DNA of 12,289 bases. Source: Atopobium sp. UBA2090 (GTDB lineage: Bacteria; Actinomycetota; Coriobacteriia; Coriobacteriales; Atopobiaceae). The notes under the pieces are model-generated. The model ran no database searches, had not been told where the DNA came from, and saw only the letters and a list, made by a program, of their open reading frames with translations. Positions 1 to 7,900 of the stretch are shown piece after piece. The DNA lies in NCBI GenBank assembly GCA_002331575.1, contig DCZG01000004.1, forward strand, positions 50,039 through 62,327, written 5' to 3'. Both the position numbers and the translations under genes were made by a program. Within the stretch, counting starts at the first letter, position 1. The number at the start of each line of letters is the position of its first letter.

Positions 1-126
1 GCTTGTCGCCTGTGCCAATAATCCGAAAGGATCCTTCGACGTTAGTGGCACAGCCCGCGCGCGGGGTTTCACGATTCAGCTTGTTGCCGAGAAGAACGAA
101 CTCCTCGCGAACCGCACTCGGCGGAA
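1..126. other. Non-coding left edge with an 11-bp hairpin
   Basis: I call no gene here. The stretch lies downstream of the ricT stop codon and is richer in A/T than the flanking coding DNA. Positions 11-21 (TGTGCCAATAA) pair with 42-52 (TTAGTGGCACA) with a single A-G mismatch, and the enclosed part holds a second small stem (CGAA at 24-27 with TTCG at 35-38). A perfect 12-base palindrome, CCCGCGCGCGGG, lies at 54-65. No T-run follows the hairpin on either strand, so it is not a textbook terminator. It could be part of a structured RNA or the 3' processing end of the ricT transcript. One plus-strand frame is open from position 2 to 406, but it runs 280 bases antisense into ricT, so I do not call it. 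Confidence 0.4.
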
Positions 127-1656
127 CTACTCGGCGCTGGGAGCGCCGCTCCCGGGATCGCCGCCGTTGGAGCTGCTGCCGTCACCGTTACCGCGAGGCC
201 CACGGTGCCGACGCCTCTTGGGCTTGGCCTCCCCGTCGCCCTGCTGTGCCTGCGGCGCGGGGTTCTTTGGCTTGGGCTGCTGCTGCGACGCCGCGCCGCC
301 CCTGTCACCGGGATGGCGGGTGCGCTTGGCGGCGTGCTTCGGCGCGGGCTGCTGCCCCTGCTCGTCAGTCGACGTCGCGTCGACACCAGAGCCGGCAGCA
401 TGGTGATGGCGCCGACGACGAGAGGACAGGACCTCCCCCTCGGGGGCCGGGGACGCGCTCTGCTCGGTTGCGCGCGGCTCCTGCCCGACCGTCTCGCCCT
501 GCTGGGCGGCATGAGCACCACGGTTCTTGTGACGACGGCGACGGCTCGGCGTGGCGACCTCGTCCGTCGACTCGCCCTCCACGGGAGACGCGGCGGGCTT
601 GGCCTGCGCTGCAGGCGCCTCGTTGCCCTGACCACCCTGGGAACTGCCGCGACGGCGCTTCCGCTTGGTCTCGACGAAGATGTCGGCCTGGTCGACCGTC
701 TCCACCGGAGTGACGCCGTTCTTGCGGTCGAGCTCCGCGAGGGCCATCTGGACGTCAGGAGACTGCAGATGGTTGAGCACGTCGCGGGCCACGGTGTCGG
801 GCCTGCACGCACAGCCGAGCTCCTCGGACTTCTTGACGGCCGCCTCGGAGGCGGTCATGTCGGCGAGCGCCACGCGAATCTGCTTGCCGTTCTCGAGACG
901 CAGGCAGATCTGCTCCTTGGGCGTATCGTACTCGACGATCTTGCCCTTGCCGAGCGGCGTGTCGATCACGGCGTTGCGCTTGGGCGCACGGCCCTTGAAG
1001 TCGCGATACGCCTCGAACTCGTAGCGCAGGCAGCACATGAGACGGCCGCAGGCCCCCGAGATCTTGGTCGAGTTGAGCGGAAGGTCCTGCTCCTTGGCCA
1101 TGCGGATGGAGACGGGCTCGAAGGAGAGGCCGAAGCGCTGGCAGCAGAGCTCCTGGCCGCAGTGGCCGTAGCCGCCCACGATGGCGGCCTCCTCGCGCAC
1201 GCCGATCTGACGCATGTCGATGCGCTGGTGAAGCTCTCGCGAGAGGTCGCGCACGAGCTGGCGGAAATCCACACGGTCCTCGGACGCGAAGTAGCACACG
1301 GCCTTGTCACCGTCGAAGAGGTACTCCACACCCACGGGCTTCATGTCGAGGCCATTCTCCGCGACGAGGCGACGGAACGCGGGCATGGCCGCGTCGCCCT
1401 TGTCGGCGAGCTCCTCGGCATGGTCCAGGTCGGCGTCGGTGGCGATGCGCAGCACGTCGCGGAGCTGGGAATGGCCGATGGTCTCGGCGAGCTCCTCGTC
1501 AGTCACCTCGCGGGCGTCGGCGACGGCGAGACCGATCTCGAGCCCTCGCTCGGTGGTGCAGATGACGTGGTCGCCCTCCTGGGCGCCGGTGTCAGCCGGG
1601 GAGAACCAGAGGTCCCTGGCGGCAAACTTGAACTTCACCGGGATGACGGTGGGCAT
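127..1656 (-). CDS. ricT: RicT/YaaT PSP1-domain protein with long basic tail
   Basis: RicT family (YaaT of Bacillus), 509 aa. In Bacillus it acts in the RicAFT Fe-S complex with RNase Y to control mRNA maturation; that role is family knowledge, not shown here. The conserved part is about residues 1-325. It carries the signature cysteine pairs GHCGQELCC (C166, C171, C172) and CGRLMCC (C203, C208, C209), plus C281 and C283. The known family is about 270-300 aa, so the last 180-odd residues are an extra disordered Gln/Pro/Gly/Ala-rich tail with Arg/Lys clusters near 331-336, 372-375, 413-416, 444-447 and 479-485. The ATG start is well supported: a perfect AAGGAGG lies 7 nt upstream, inside the 3' end of holB. 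The first 22 bases overlap holB, so translation is probably coupled. It is the last gene of the topA-tmk-holB run. Confidence 0.93.
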   Translation of the reverse strand: MPTVIPVKFKFAARDLWFSPADTGAQEGDHVICTTERGLEIGLAVADAREVTDEELAETIGHSQLRDVLRIATDADLDHAEELADKGDAAMPAFRRLVAENGLDMKPVGVEYLFDGDKAVCYFASEDRVDFRQLVRDLSRELHQRIDMRQIGVREEAAIVGGYGHCGQELCCQRFGLSFEPVSIRMAKEQDLPLNSTKISGACGRLMCCLRYEFEAYRDFKGRAPKRNAVIDTPLGKGKIVEYDTPKEQICLRLENGKQIRVALADMTASEAAVKKSEELGCACRPDTVARDVLNHLQSPDVQMALAELDRKNGVTPVETVDQADIFVETKRKRRRGSSQGGQGNEAPAAQAKPAASPVEGESTDEVATPSRRRRHKNRGAHAAQQGETVGQEPRATEQSASPAPEGEVLSSRRRRHHHAAGSGVDATSTDEQGQQPAPKHAAKRTRHPGDRGGAASQQQPKPKNPAPQAQQGDGEAKPKRRRHRGPRGNGDGSSSNGGDPGSGAPSAE

Positions 1657-2765
1657 GTGAGTGCCTCCTTGATGCTGAGGAGCATGACCTCGAGGGTCAG
1701 CTGAGACGAGACGTTGTGCTCGAGGTCATCGGCGGCGCGGCTGGTCGCCTCGAGCGCCCTGAGAGCACCTTGGGTGTTGGTTGCGGCAGCGAGGCGGTCG
1801 ACGACGTCGGCGGCATCCGCGTTGACGATGGGCTCCGCCACGTCCTCGCAGCGGAGAAGGACGTCGCGCAACACGGAGTCGATGGCAGCGAGGACCTCCA
1901 TCATACCCGAACGCTCGCGAGCGGAGAGCTCGCGTTTGTTTGCGGCCTCCACCTGCTTGAGCGCTGCGGACGTGAGAAAGTCGGAACTCTGCTTGAGGGC
2001 GGCCTCCTGCGCGTCTCGCACGTCGGCGAGCGGCACGCGTGCGCCGTCGAGAAGCTCACGAGCCGACTGGAGCACGTCCCACGAGTCGTCGCGGGCGAGC
2101 TCCCCCATGATGCGCACGACGGAGCGGCGCACCTTCCTGCGCGAGTCGGACGCGAGGAACTCGACGGCCCTCATCGGCGTGCCAGCGACGGAGAGGGCTA
2201 TCCTCGCCTCCCGCTCCGACGCGCCGGAGCGCATGACCTCGGAAAGGGCGGCTCCGGGGGCGACCACCTGGAAGGGAACCACCTGGCACCGCGAGACGAT
2301 CGTGGGCAGGACGGTCTCCTCCGAGCGGGCGACGAGGATGAATATGACGTCGGCCGGAGGCTCTTCGATGGTCTTGAGCAGGGCGTTCGCGGCAGCACCG
2401 CGAAGAAGCCCCGCACGCTCCATGATGTAGACCTTGCGGTCCGCCCGCGCTGGCGCGAGGGACACGCCGTCGATGATCTCGCGTACCTGGTCGACGAGGT
2501 AGCCGGTCACGCTTCCGGGGACGAGCCAGTGAACGTCGGGATGCGTTCGGTGCACGACGCGGATGCACTCGTCGCAGCTCCCGTCACCTCCGTTCGGGCA
2601 GACGGCGCACATGGCCAGGGCCGTGGCGGCGTCCTCCATGCCGCTGCCCGGGGCGCCGACGAAGAGGTACGCATGGCACAGCCGGTCCTCTTGGACGGCC
2701 GCGACGAGAAGGTCCTTGGCGCGGGGCTGGTCGACGATGCGGTCGAGGGCGGCGGCGCTAGACAT
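1635..2765 (-). CDS. holB: DNA polymerase III subunit delta'
   Basis: Clamp-loader delta' subunit, 376 aa, which loads the beta sliding clamp with tau/gamma and delta during replication. The N-terminal AAA+ fold begins with a RuvB-like HAYLFVGAPGSG segment. The Walker A Lys is replaced (GAPGSGMED, residues 37-45), so the subunit is unlikely to hydrolyse ATP, as is known for many delta' proteins. Four cysteines (C53, C56, C64, C67) form the zinc module typical of clamp-loader AAA+ subunits. LLKTIEEPP (129-137) and the SRC motif (158-160), which supplies the arginine finger to a neighbouring subunit, are intact. The ATG start overlaps the tmk stop by 8 nt; a GAGGGGG lies about 11 nt upstream. 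It is followed by ricT with a 22-nt overlap. The tmk-holB-ricT order is common in Gram-positive bacteria, which supports the call. Confidence 0.94.
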   Translation of the reverse strand: MSSAAALDRIVDQPRAKDLLVAAVQEDRLCHAYLFVGAPGSGMEDAATALAMCAVCPNGGDGSCDECIRVVHRTHPDVHWLVPGSVTGYLVDQVREIIDGVSLAPARADRKVYIMERAGLLRGAAANALLKTIEEPPADVIFILVARSEETVLPTIVSRCQVVPFQVVAPGAALSEVMRSGASEREARIALSVAGTPMRAVEFLASDSRRKVRRSVVRIMGELARDDSWDVLQSARELLDGARVPLADVRDAQEAALKQSSDFLTSAALKQVEAANKRELSARERSGMMEVLAAIDSVLRDVLLRCEDVAEPIVNADAADVVDRLAAATNTQGALRALEATSRAADDLEHNVSSQLTLEVMLLSIKEALTCPPSSR

Positions 2766-3432
2766 CCTCGATGCGCCCCCTCAAACCGGGCACGACCTCG
2801 GAGATGACGTCCATCACGCGGGCGTAGACCTCATCGACGGTCCCCGAGGCGTCCACGACCCGGACGCGCACGGGATTGTCCTCGGCAATCTGCAGGTAGG
2901 CGTCGCGCACGCGAGACTGGAAGGCAAGCCCCTCCCCCTCGAGGCGATCGGCTCCGCCCGCGACGGCACGGGAGAGTGCAACCTGGGGATCGAGGTCGAG
3001 AAGGACGGTGAGGTCGGGAACGAGACCGCAGCTTCCGAGCACGTTCGCCCGACCGACGAGGCCGGAGGAGAGACCGCGTCCGCCCGCCTGGTAGGCGTAG
3101 GTGGAGTCGTAGAAACGGTCGCAGATGACGAGCGTCCCCACCTCGAGGGCGGGTTCGATGGCCTGGCGCACGAGCTGGGCACGAGACGCCTCGTAGAGGA
3201 GAAGCTCGCACTCGTCGCACATCTCGGCGTTCGCCGGATCGAGGAGCATCGCGCGGATGCCCTCGGAGATGGCCGTGCCGCCGGGCTCACGAAGGCCGAG
3301 AACGTGCTCGCCCGCATCCTCGAGCGCACGGAGGACGCGCGCCGCTTGCGTTGACTTGCCGCACCCGTCCCCTCCCTCGAAGGTGACGAGCGCACCGCGG
3401 ACCTGCGACGCGCCTGTGCCGGCTGCAGCCAT
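2758..3432 (-). CDS. tmk: Thymidylate kinase
   Basis: dTMP kinase (dTMP + ATP to dTDP + ADP), an essential step of dTTP synthesis in the cytoplasm. With the start chosen here it is 224 aa, close to the usual 200-220. Visible motifs: P-loop FEGGDGCGKST (18-28), REPGG (48-52), LLLYEASRAQ (77-86), DRFYDST with AYQAGGRG (105-120) for dTMP binding, and a LID segment containing DRLE (162-165). The frame extends upstream to 3606, but that part lies inside the topA tail and reads as low-complexity Arg/Glu sequence. The ATG at 3432 is preceded at 6 nt by AGAGG, which overlaps the topA stop codon, so 3432 is preferred. It overlaps holB by 8 nt. Reinitiation from topA is likely, with topA, tmk and holB made from one message. 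Confidence 0.95.
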   Translation of the reverse strand: MAAAGTGASQVRGALVTFEGGDGCGKSTQAARVLRALEDAGEHVLGLREPGGTAISEGIRAMLLDPANAEMCDECELLLYEASRAQLVRQAIEPALEVGTLVICDRFYDSTYAYQAGGRGLSSGLVGRANVLGSCGLVPDLTVLLDLDPQVALSRAVAGGADRLEGEGLAFQSRVRDAYLQIAEDNPVRVRVVDASGTVDEVYARVMDVISEVVPGLRGRIEDV

Positions 3433-3440
3433 GGCGGCCT

Positions 3441-5954
3441 CTACGATTTCTTCTTGGACGTGCTCGAGCGCCTGCCGCCCCTCGAGGAGCCGCCCCTCCC
3501 GCCGCGGGAGGACGCCTCCTTCTTCTCCCTGCCGGGACATTCGAGATTGGGGCAGAGCTTCCAGGGCCCTCGCGCGGTCGTGACCACCACGAGCGGAGCC
3601 CCGCACTCAGGGCAGTACTCGCCCGTGGCCTCGAGCTTGCCGCGAGCCGGCAGCGGATAGCTCGTCCCGCAGACATCGTAGTTCGTGCAGCGGATGAAGC
3701 GCTTGCCGGTGCGCTCGGACTTGTGGGCGACGAGGTCGCCGTGGGTGCCGGCCGCCTTGCACGCGGGACACTCCCCCACCACCACGTCGGGCTCCTGGTT
3801 GGTGGGGCAGGCGGGGTTGATGCAGGTCTCGTACGGGCGGCTGCGGAAGGGATGGACCTTGACGCGCGGGGCGCCGCACTCGGGACAGACGGCGCCGTCC
3901 CCGTCGATCGGCTCGATCTTGCCCTGGGGCAGCGGATAGGTGACGTCGCAGTCAGGCCAGCCCATGCAGCCCGCGAAGCTGCCGCGGGTCTTGGCGGAGG
4001 TCTTGACCACGAGGTCCTTGCCGCACTTGGGGCAGACGCCGATCTTGGCGTCGGCGGTCACGGCCCCCGCGATGGCCTCCGAGAGGTCCTCCTTGTGCTC
4101 GATGAGACCGTCGAGCATGCCGGCGAGAAGCGCGCGGGAGTGCGTGACGACCTCGTCCTGCGTGTCCGCGCCCTTCGCGACCTTCGTCATGTCGTCCTCG
4201 AGCTCGGCGGTCATGCCCGGCGTGGTGATGGGGGGCGCGTACTCGGCGAGCGCGTCGATGATGGCCATGCCCAGCTGGCTGGGCTCACAGGGGTCGTTCT
4301 TGAGGTACTTGCGCTGGTAGAGCGTATCGATGATCGAGGCTCGCGTGGACTTGGTGCCCAGTCCGAGACGCTCCATCTCCTGGATGAGCTTGGCCTGGCT
4401 GTAGCGGGCGGGGGGCTCGGTCTGCTTGGCCTCGAAGCCCATTGCGGTGACGTCGCAGACGTCGCCCTCGGCGAGCGCGGGGAGAAGGTCGTCCTTCTTC
4501 TGGCCGTAGGGGTAGACGGCCTTGAAGCCCGGCTTCACGAGCACCGAGCCGGAGGCCGAGAAGGGCTCACCGGACACGTCGAGGCGGACCTTGGTGTGGT
4601 CGGTCACGGCCGGGTCCATGAGCGTCGCGAGGAAGCGGCGGGCGATGAGGTTGTAGAGCTTCCACTCGGCCGGCTGGAGGTCGTCGGGATTGGCGGCAGC
4701 CGTCGGGTAGATGGGCGGGTGGTCGGTGTCCTCGGTCTTGCCTCGCGTGGGATGGAGCTTCTCCTGGCCGAGGATTCCCTTGCAGGCGGAGGCGTACTGC
4801 GGCACCGAGGAGAGCGTGCGGACGCAGGCGCGCAGGTCGAGCGAGGAGGGATACACGGTGTTGTCGACGCGCGGATACGAGACGAGGCCGCTCATGTAGA
4901 GGCTCTCGGCAAGGCGCATGGTGCGGGCGGGAGAGATGCCCTCGGAGGCGGCGGCCGCCTGGAGGGAGGTGGTGTTGAACGGTGCGGGTACCTTCTGGGT
5001 GATGCTGTTGTGGGTCACGGCGGTGACGGTCGCGGCCTTCGCGCCCTTCACACGCGCGTACGCCGCATCGGCCGCGTCCTTGTCCCAGAACCTCGCCGTG
5101 GCGTGGGCGATCTTGAACGACTCTCCCGCCTTGGCGGCCTCGCCCGAGATGACCCAGAAGTCCTTGGGGACAAAGGCCATCCGCTCGCGCTCCTTCTCGA
5201 CGACGAGGGCGAGGGTGGGCGTCTGCACACGACCGGCAGAACGGGTATTGCCGAGACCGGAGAAGCGCGCCGTGGTGAGGTAGCGCGTGAGGGCGGCGCC
5301 CCAGATGAGATCGATGTACTGGCGGCTCTCACCGGCGTCAGCGAGGTCCTGGTCGAGGTCGACGAGGTTCGCGAAGGCGTGGTCGATCTCACCCTTCGTG
5401 AAGGCGGAGTAGCGGGCACGCGAGACAGTCACGCCAGGTGCCGCGGAGCGGATCTGACGGAGCGCGTCAGATCCGATGAGCTCACCCTCGCGGTCGAAGT
5501 CGGTGCCGATGATTACGGCGTCAGCCTTCTTGGCGAGGTTCTTGAGCGAGCGGATGATCTCCTTCTCGACGGGCTGCTTCTCGATGGGCGCCCACACGAG
5601 GTACGGAAGACTCGGAATCTTCCAGCTCTTGATGTCGACGCCATCGGCAAGGAAGGGCTTGCGCTTGCTCTTGTAGGGAGGGCGACCGAGGGCAGCGGGA
5701 ATGTTGGCAGGCAGGTGGTCACCGTCGGCGGTGAGACCATACCAGCCCTCCTTCTCGTCGTACTTGAGCTCGGGGGGAAAGTCGGGCTGAAGGATGTGGC
5801 CGCGCAGACCGATGGTCACGTAGTCGTCCCCGCCGTGGCGGAAGCGATAGATGGGCGTGGCATAGACCTTGTCGGCAGTCGGCTTGCCTGACTCCGACAG
5901 GAGTCGCGCGATCTGCTGCGCGGCGTCGTTCTTCTCGGTGACTACAAGAATCAA
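3441..5954 (-). CDS. topA: DNA topoisomerase I, archaeal-type, four zinc ribbons
   Basis: Type IA topoisomerase, 837 aa, which relaxes negatively supercoiled DNA by single-strand passage through a 5'-phosphotyrosine link. The Toprim domain starts with VVTEKNDAA (E7 catalytic) and has the acidic motif TDFDREGE (151-158). SAGRVQTPTL is at 239-248, the catalytic Tyr360 sits in SYPRVDN, and GLGTKSTRAS (531-540) is the usual DNA-binding element. The C-terminus carries four CxxC-CxnC ribbons: C641/644/663/669, C690/693/711/716, C729/732/756/762 and C781/784/801/806. A Gly/Arg/Ser/Lys tail ends the protein. The N-terminus lacks the VESPAKA motif of ordinary bacterial TopA and resembles the archaeal topoisomerase I family (TIGR01057-like). 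The start is TTG with AAAGGA 9 nt upstream. It lies 51 nt after tatC and 8 nt before tmk. Confidence 0.93.
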   Translation of the reverse strand: MILVVTEKNDAAQQIARLLSESGKPTADKVYATPIYRFRHGGDDYVTIGLRGHILQPDFPPELKYDEKEGWYGLTADGDHLPANIPAALGRPPYKSKRKPFLADGVDIKSWKIPSLPYLVWAPIEKQPVEKEIIRSLKNLAKKADAVIIGTDFDREGELIGSDALRQIRSAAPGVTVSRARYSAFTKGEIDHAFANLVDLDQDLADAGESRQYIDLIWGAALTRYLTTARFSGLGNTRSAGRVQTPTLALVVEKERERMAFVPKDFWVISGEAAKAGESFKIAHATARFWDKDAADAAYARVKGAKAATVTAVTHNSITQKVPAPFNTTSLQAAAASEGISPARTMRLAESLYMSGLVSYPRVDNTVYPSSLDLRACVRTLSSVPQYASACKGILGQEKLHPTRGKTEDTDHPPIYPTAAANPDDLQPAEWKLYNLIARRFLATLMDPAVTDHTKVRLDVSGEPFSASGSVLVKPGFKAVYPYGQKKDDLLPALAEGDVCDVTAMGFEAKQTEPPARYSQAKLIQEMERLGLGTKSTRASIIDTLYQRKYLKNDPCEPSQLGMAIIDALAEYAPPITTPGMTAELEDDMTKVAKGADTQDEVVTHSRALLAGMLDGLIEHKEDLSEAIAGAVTADAKIGVCPKCGKDLVVKTSAKTRGSFAGCMGWPDCDVTYPLPQGKIEPIDGDGAVCPECGAPRVKVHPFRSRPYETCINPACPTNQEPDVVVGECPACKAAGTHGDLVAHKSERTGKRFIRCTNYDVCGTSYPLPARGKLEATGEYCPECGAPLVVVTTARGPWKLCPNLECPGREKKEASSRGGRGGSSRGGRRSSTSKKKS

Positions 5955-6005
5955 GAGGCGGTTTCCTTTGTTGGATCGTGGACGGCTCGGGTGCGACCTG
6001 CCGGG

Positions 6006-6794
6006 CTACTCCTTCTCGAACTCGTGCTCCTCGTAGTCCTCGCGGGTCCACTTGAGCGCCGCCTTGCCGTCGCGCGCGACGATCGCGTAGCGGGCGATGG
6101 CGAGGGCGACCTCGTAGAGGGCGATGAGCGCCGCGAACATGAGGACCATCGTGACCGGCGAGGCGTCGGGCGTGACGACGGCGGAGAGGACCATGAGGCC
6201 CACGTAGACGTAGCGCCACTGCTCGCGGAAAGTCTTGTAGGGCACGATGCGGAGGGTCGACAGGTAGAAGATCACGATGGGGATCTCGAACGCGATGCCG
6301 AAGCCTATCTCGAGCAGCATGAAGATGTTGAGGTAGTCCTCGGCGTCGGCGAGGTTGTTGGCGAAGTCGAAGGTCTGGTTGAGCAGCCAGCCGAAGGCGG
6401 CCTGCTGAATCACGAAGTAGCAGAAGATCATCCCGAGGAAGAACAGGGCGACCATGGCGGCCACGGTGGGCACGACCCATCTGCGCTCGCTCTCCTTGAG
6501 GGCGGGCAGGAAGAAGGCCATGAGCTCCCAGATGATGATCGGCGTGCAGATGATGCACCCGAAGAAGAAGGCCACCTTGAAGCGGATGGTGAAGCCGCCG
6601 AGCACCGTCGTGACGGTGAGCGTGCTGCCGCGCATGGCCTCGCGGATGGGGTCGATCATGATGTCGATGAGCGTGGGGGTCGCCTCGTACACGATGACGG
6701 TGACGATGAGAACGGCGACCACGATGATCGTGAGCCTGCGGCGGAGTTCGCCGAGGTGATCGGTCAGGGGCATACGTGCTGGTCCGATAGGCAT
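6006..6794 (-). CDS. tatC: Twin-arginine translocase subunit TatC
   Basis: TatC, 262 aa, is the membrane receptor that binds twin-arginine signal peptides and exports folded proteins together with TatA. The N-terminal HLGELRRR motif (E16) binds the signal peptide. Six hydrophobic segments are visible at about 21-38, 74-96, 107-129, 157-180, 195-208 and 213-236, with conserved FLPAL..E (95-101) and FGIAFEIP containing E170. The C-terminus is charged and cytoplasmic. The start is uncertain: Met1 (6794) and Met8 (6773) both lack a strong ribosome site, and Met8 would give 255 aa, nearer to the family norm. The gene follows the TatA-family gene by 24 nt, the standard Tat arrangement, and precedes topA by 51 nt. 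Confidence 0.95.
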   Translation of the reverse strand: MPIGPARMPLTDHLGELRRRLTIIVVAVLIVTVIVYEATPTLIDIMIDPIREAMRGSTLTVTTVLGGFTIRFKVAFFFGCIICTPIIIWELMAFFLPALKESERRWVVPTVAAMVALFFLGMIFCYFVIQQAAFGWLLNQTFDFANNLADAEDYLNIFMLLEIGFGIAFEIPIVIFYLSTLRIVPYKTFREQWRYVYVGLMVLSAVVTPDASPVTMVLMFAALIALYEVALAIARYAIVARDGKAALKWTREDYEEHEFEKE

Positions 6795-6818
6795 GGGATC
6801 GTTGGGTGCGGGATGGCC

Positions 6819-7490
6819 TTAGGCCTCCTCGCTCCCGTCCTCCTTCCCGGTCTGCGCGGCGGGCTCCTCGACGGGGGCGGGCGCGGTGGCGTCCGTCTCG
6901 ACGGGCGCGGCGGCGGTCGGCTTCTTGGCGCGCGCGGTCCGCGTCGGCCTCATCGAGTAGAGGTCCTTGGCGCTCGCAGGCTTGGGCTCCTCCGCCTCCG
7001 GTGCGGGCGCAACCTCGGGAGCGGCCTCAGGAGCCTCAACCTCCGCCACGGCGCTCGCATCGACGTCGGAGTCGGAGTCGACGTCAGCCGCGGGAGCAGA
7101 CGCGTCCGCAACCACGGGCTCCGCGGGAGCCTCGGCTGCCGCCGCCTCGCGAGCGGCCTTCTCAGCAGCGAGACGCTTCTTGCGCTCGGCGAAGGTCTCC
7201 GTCTTGTCCGGACGCGACGAGGCGCCGGCTTCGGACGAGTCGATGTCCGCGTCGTCGTCCGCGGCGGCCTCGCGCTTGCGGTTGGGCTTCTTGGGCGCGT
7301 CGCTCATGGCCTCGGTCGCCGGGTCGACGATCTCAGTCTGGACGACTTTGGTGAAGCCCTCCTGCGCATCCCTGAACTGCCTCAGGGCACGGCCGACGGT
7401 GCGGCCGATGCCCGGCAGCTTGTCGGGGCCGAAGATCATGAACGCAAAGAGCAGGATGATGACGAGCTCTGTCTCTCCGATGCCAAACAC
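6819..7490 (-). CDS. tatA: TatA/TatB-family translocase subunit, long acidic tail
   Basis: Pore or receptor-associated subunit of the Tat pathway, 223 aa. The N-terminus FGIGETELVII is followed by one membrane helix (about 7-20), the FGPDKLP hinge (20-26) and an amphipathic helix (to about 50). The GPDKLP hinge and the Glu residues at 6 and 8 are more TatB-like, but with a single copy next to tatC it may serve both roles. TatA is usually 60-90 aa; here a further 160 or so residues form an Ala/Glu/Pro/Asp-rich, probably disordered tail with basic patches near 70-73, 103-106 and 181-190. I start at GTG 7490 because GGGAGGT lies 9 nt upstream. The longer reading from GTG 7508 would put that ribosome site inside the coding sequence. 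Confidence 0.88.
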   Translation of the reverse strand: MFGIGETELVIILLFAFMIFGPDKLPGIGRTVGRALRQFRDAQEGFTKVVQTEIVDPATEAMSDAPKKPNRKREAAADDDADIDSSEAGASSRPDKTETFAERKKRLAAEKAAREAAAAEAPAEPVVADASAPAADVDSDSDVDASAVAEVEAPEAAPEVAPAPEAEEPKPASAKDLYSMRPTRTARAKKPTAAAPVETDATAPAPVEEPAAQTGKEDGSEEA

Positions 7491-7529
7491 GGCTGTGCTA
7501 CCTCCCACGTCGTGTGCCTGCGAAGCCTA

Positions 7530-7535
7530 GTTATA
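7530..7535 (-). promoter_or_regulatory. Possible -10 element before tatA
   Basis: On the minus strand TATAAC matches the -10 consensus at five of six positions and lies 39 nt before the tatA GTG start, in the 75-nt gap after the STAS gene. I see no convincing -35 at 16-18 nt. It may give the Tat genes their own transcription start within the run. Confidence 0.3.
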
Positions 7536-7565
7536 CCCGAAGGGCGACTCGCGCCGCCCGAAGAA

Positions 7566-7883
7566 CTACTCCTCGGTGCTGACGTTGAGCTCGTCGTCCA
7601 TGCCGAGCATCGAGAGGATGCGCGAGACGTTGCGCTGCGGATTGGTCACCGCGAACGCCACGCCGGCGTCCGCGGCACGATGCGCCGCCCCCACGAGAAC
7701 GCCGATGCCCGTCGAATCAATATACGACACGTCCGCGACGTCAACGCTCACGGAGGAGACGCCGTCGATGATCACGGCGTCGATGACCTCACGAAGCTCC
7801 GACGCATTGGAGACGTCGACTTCTCCCGCAACGCTCACGCGCCGCGCGTCGCCCGTCGATGTGATGCTGGTGGTCAGACTCAT
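7566..7883 (-). CDS. STAS-domain anti-sigma factor antagonist
   Basis: Single STAS domain protein, 105 aa, of the SpoIIAA/RsbV type. Such proteins release a sigma factor by binding its anti-sigma kinase and are switched off by phosphorylation of one Ser. The sequence starts SLTTSITSTGDARRVSVAGEV-like and has the core DVSYIDSTGIGVL, where Ser57 (DSTGIG) fits the phosphorylation site. The ATG at 7883 has GGGGGT 5 nt upstream; a GTG at 7901 in the same frame would add six residues and overlap the TPR stop, and is less likely. No anti-sigma kinase, phosphatase or sigma factor gene lies in the window, so its partner must be encoded elsewhere. It sits 17 nt after the TPR gene and is probably co-transcribed with it. 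Confidence 0.88.
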   Translation of the reverse strand: MSLTTSITSTGDARRVSVAGEVDVSNASELREVIDAVIIDGVSSVSVDVADVSYIDSTGIGVLVGAAHRAADAGVAFAVTNPQRNVSRILSMLGMDDELNVSTEE

Positions 7884-7900
7884 GGATACCCCCAAACGCA

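Noticed and set aside
2..406. Open plus-strand frame entering from the left edge
   Set aside because: The first 45 or so residues look plausible, but it has no stop until 280 bases into antisense ricT; more likely chance openness.
205..1704. Long plus-strand frame opposite ricT
   Set aside because: A Leu/Gly/Arg/Val-rich shadow of a high-GC gene; ricT on the minus strand has clear conserved motifs and a perfect ribosome site.
3433..3606. 58-residue N-terminal extension of tmk
   Set aside because: It lies within the topA tail coding region, reads as low complexity, and the internal ATG has its own ribosome site and gives the normal family length.
3723..5891. 722-residue plus-strand frame opposite topA
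   Set aside because: No known motifs, biased composition, fully antisense to an intact topoisomerase.
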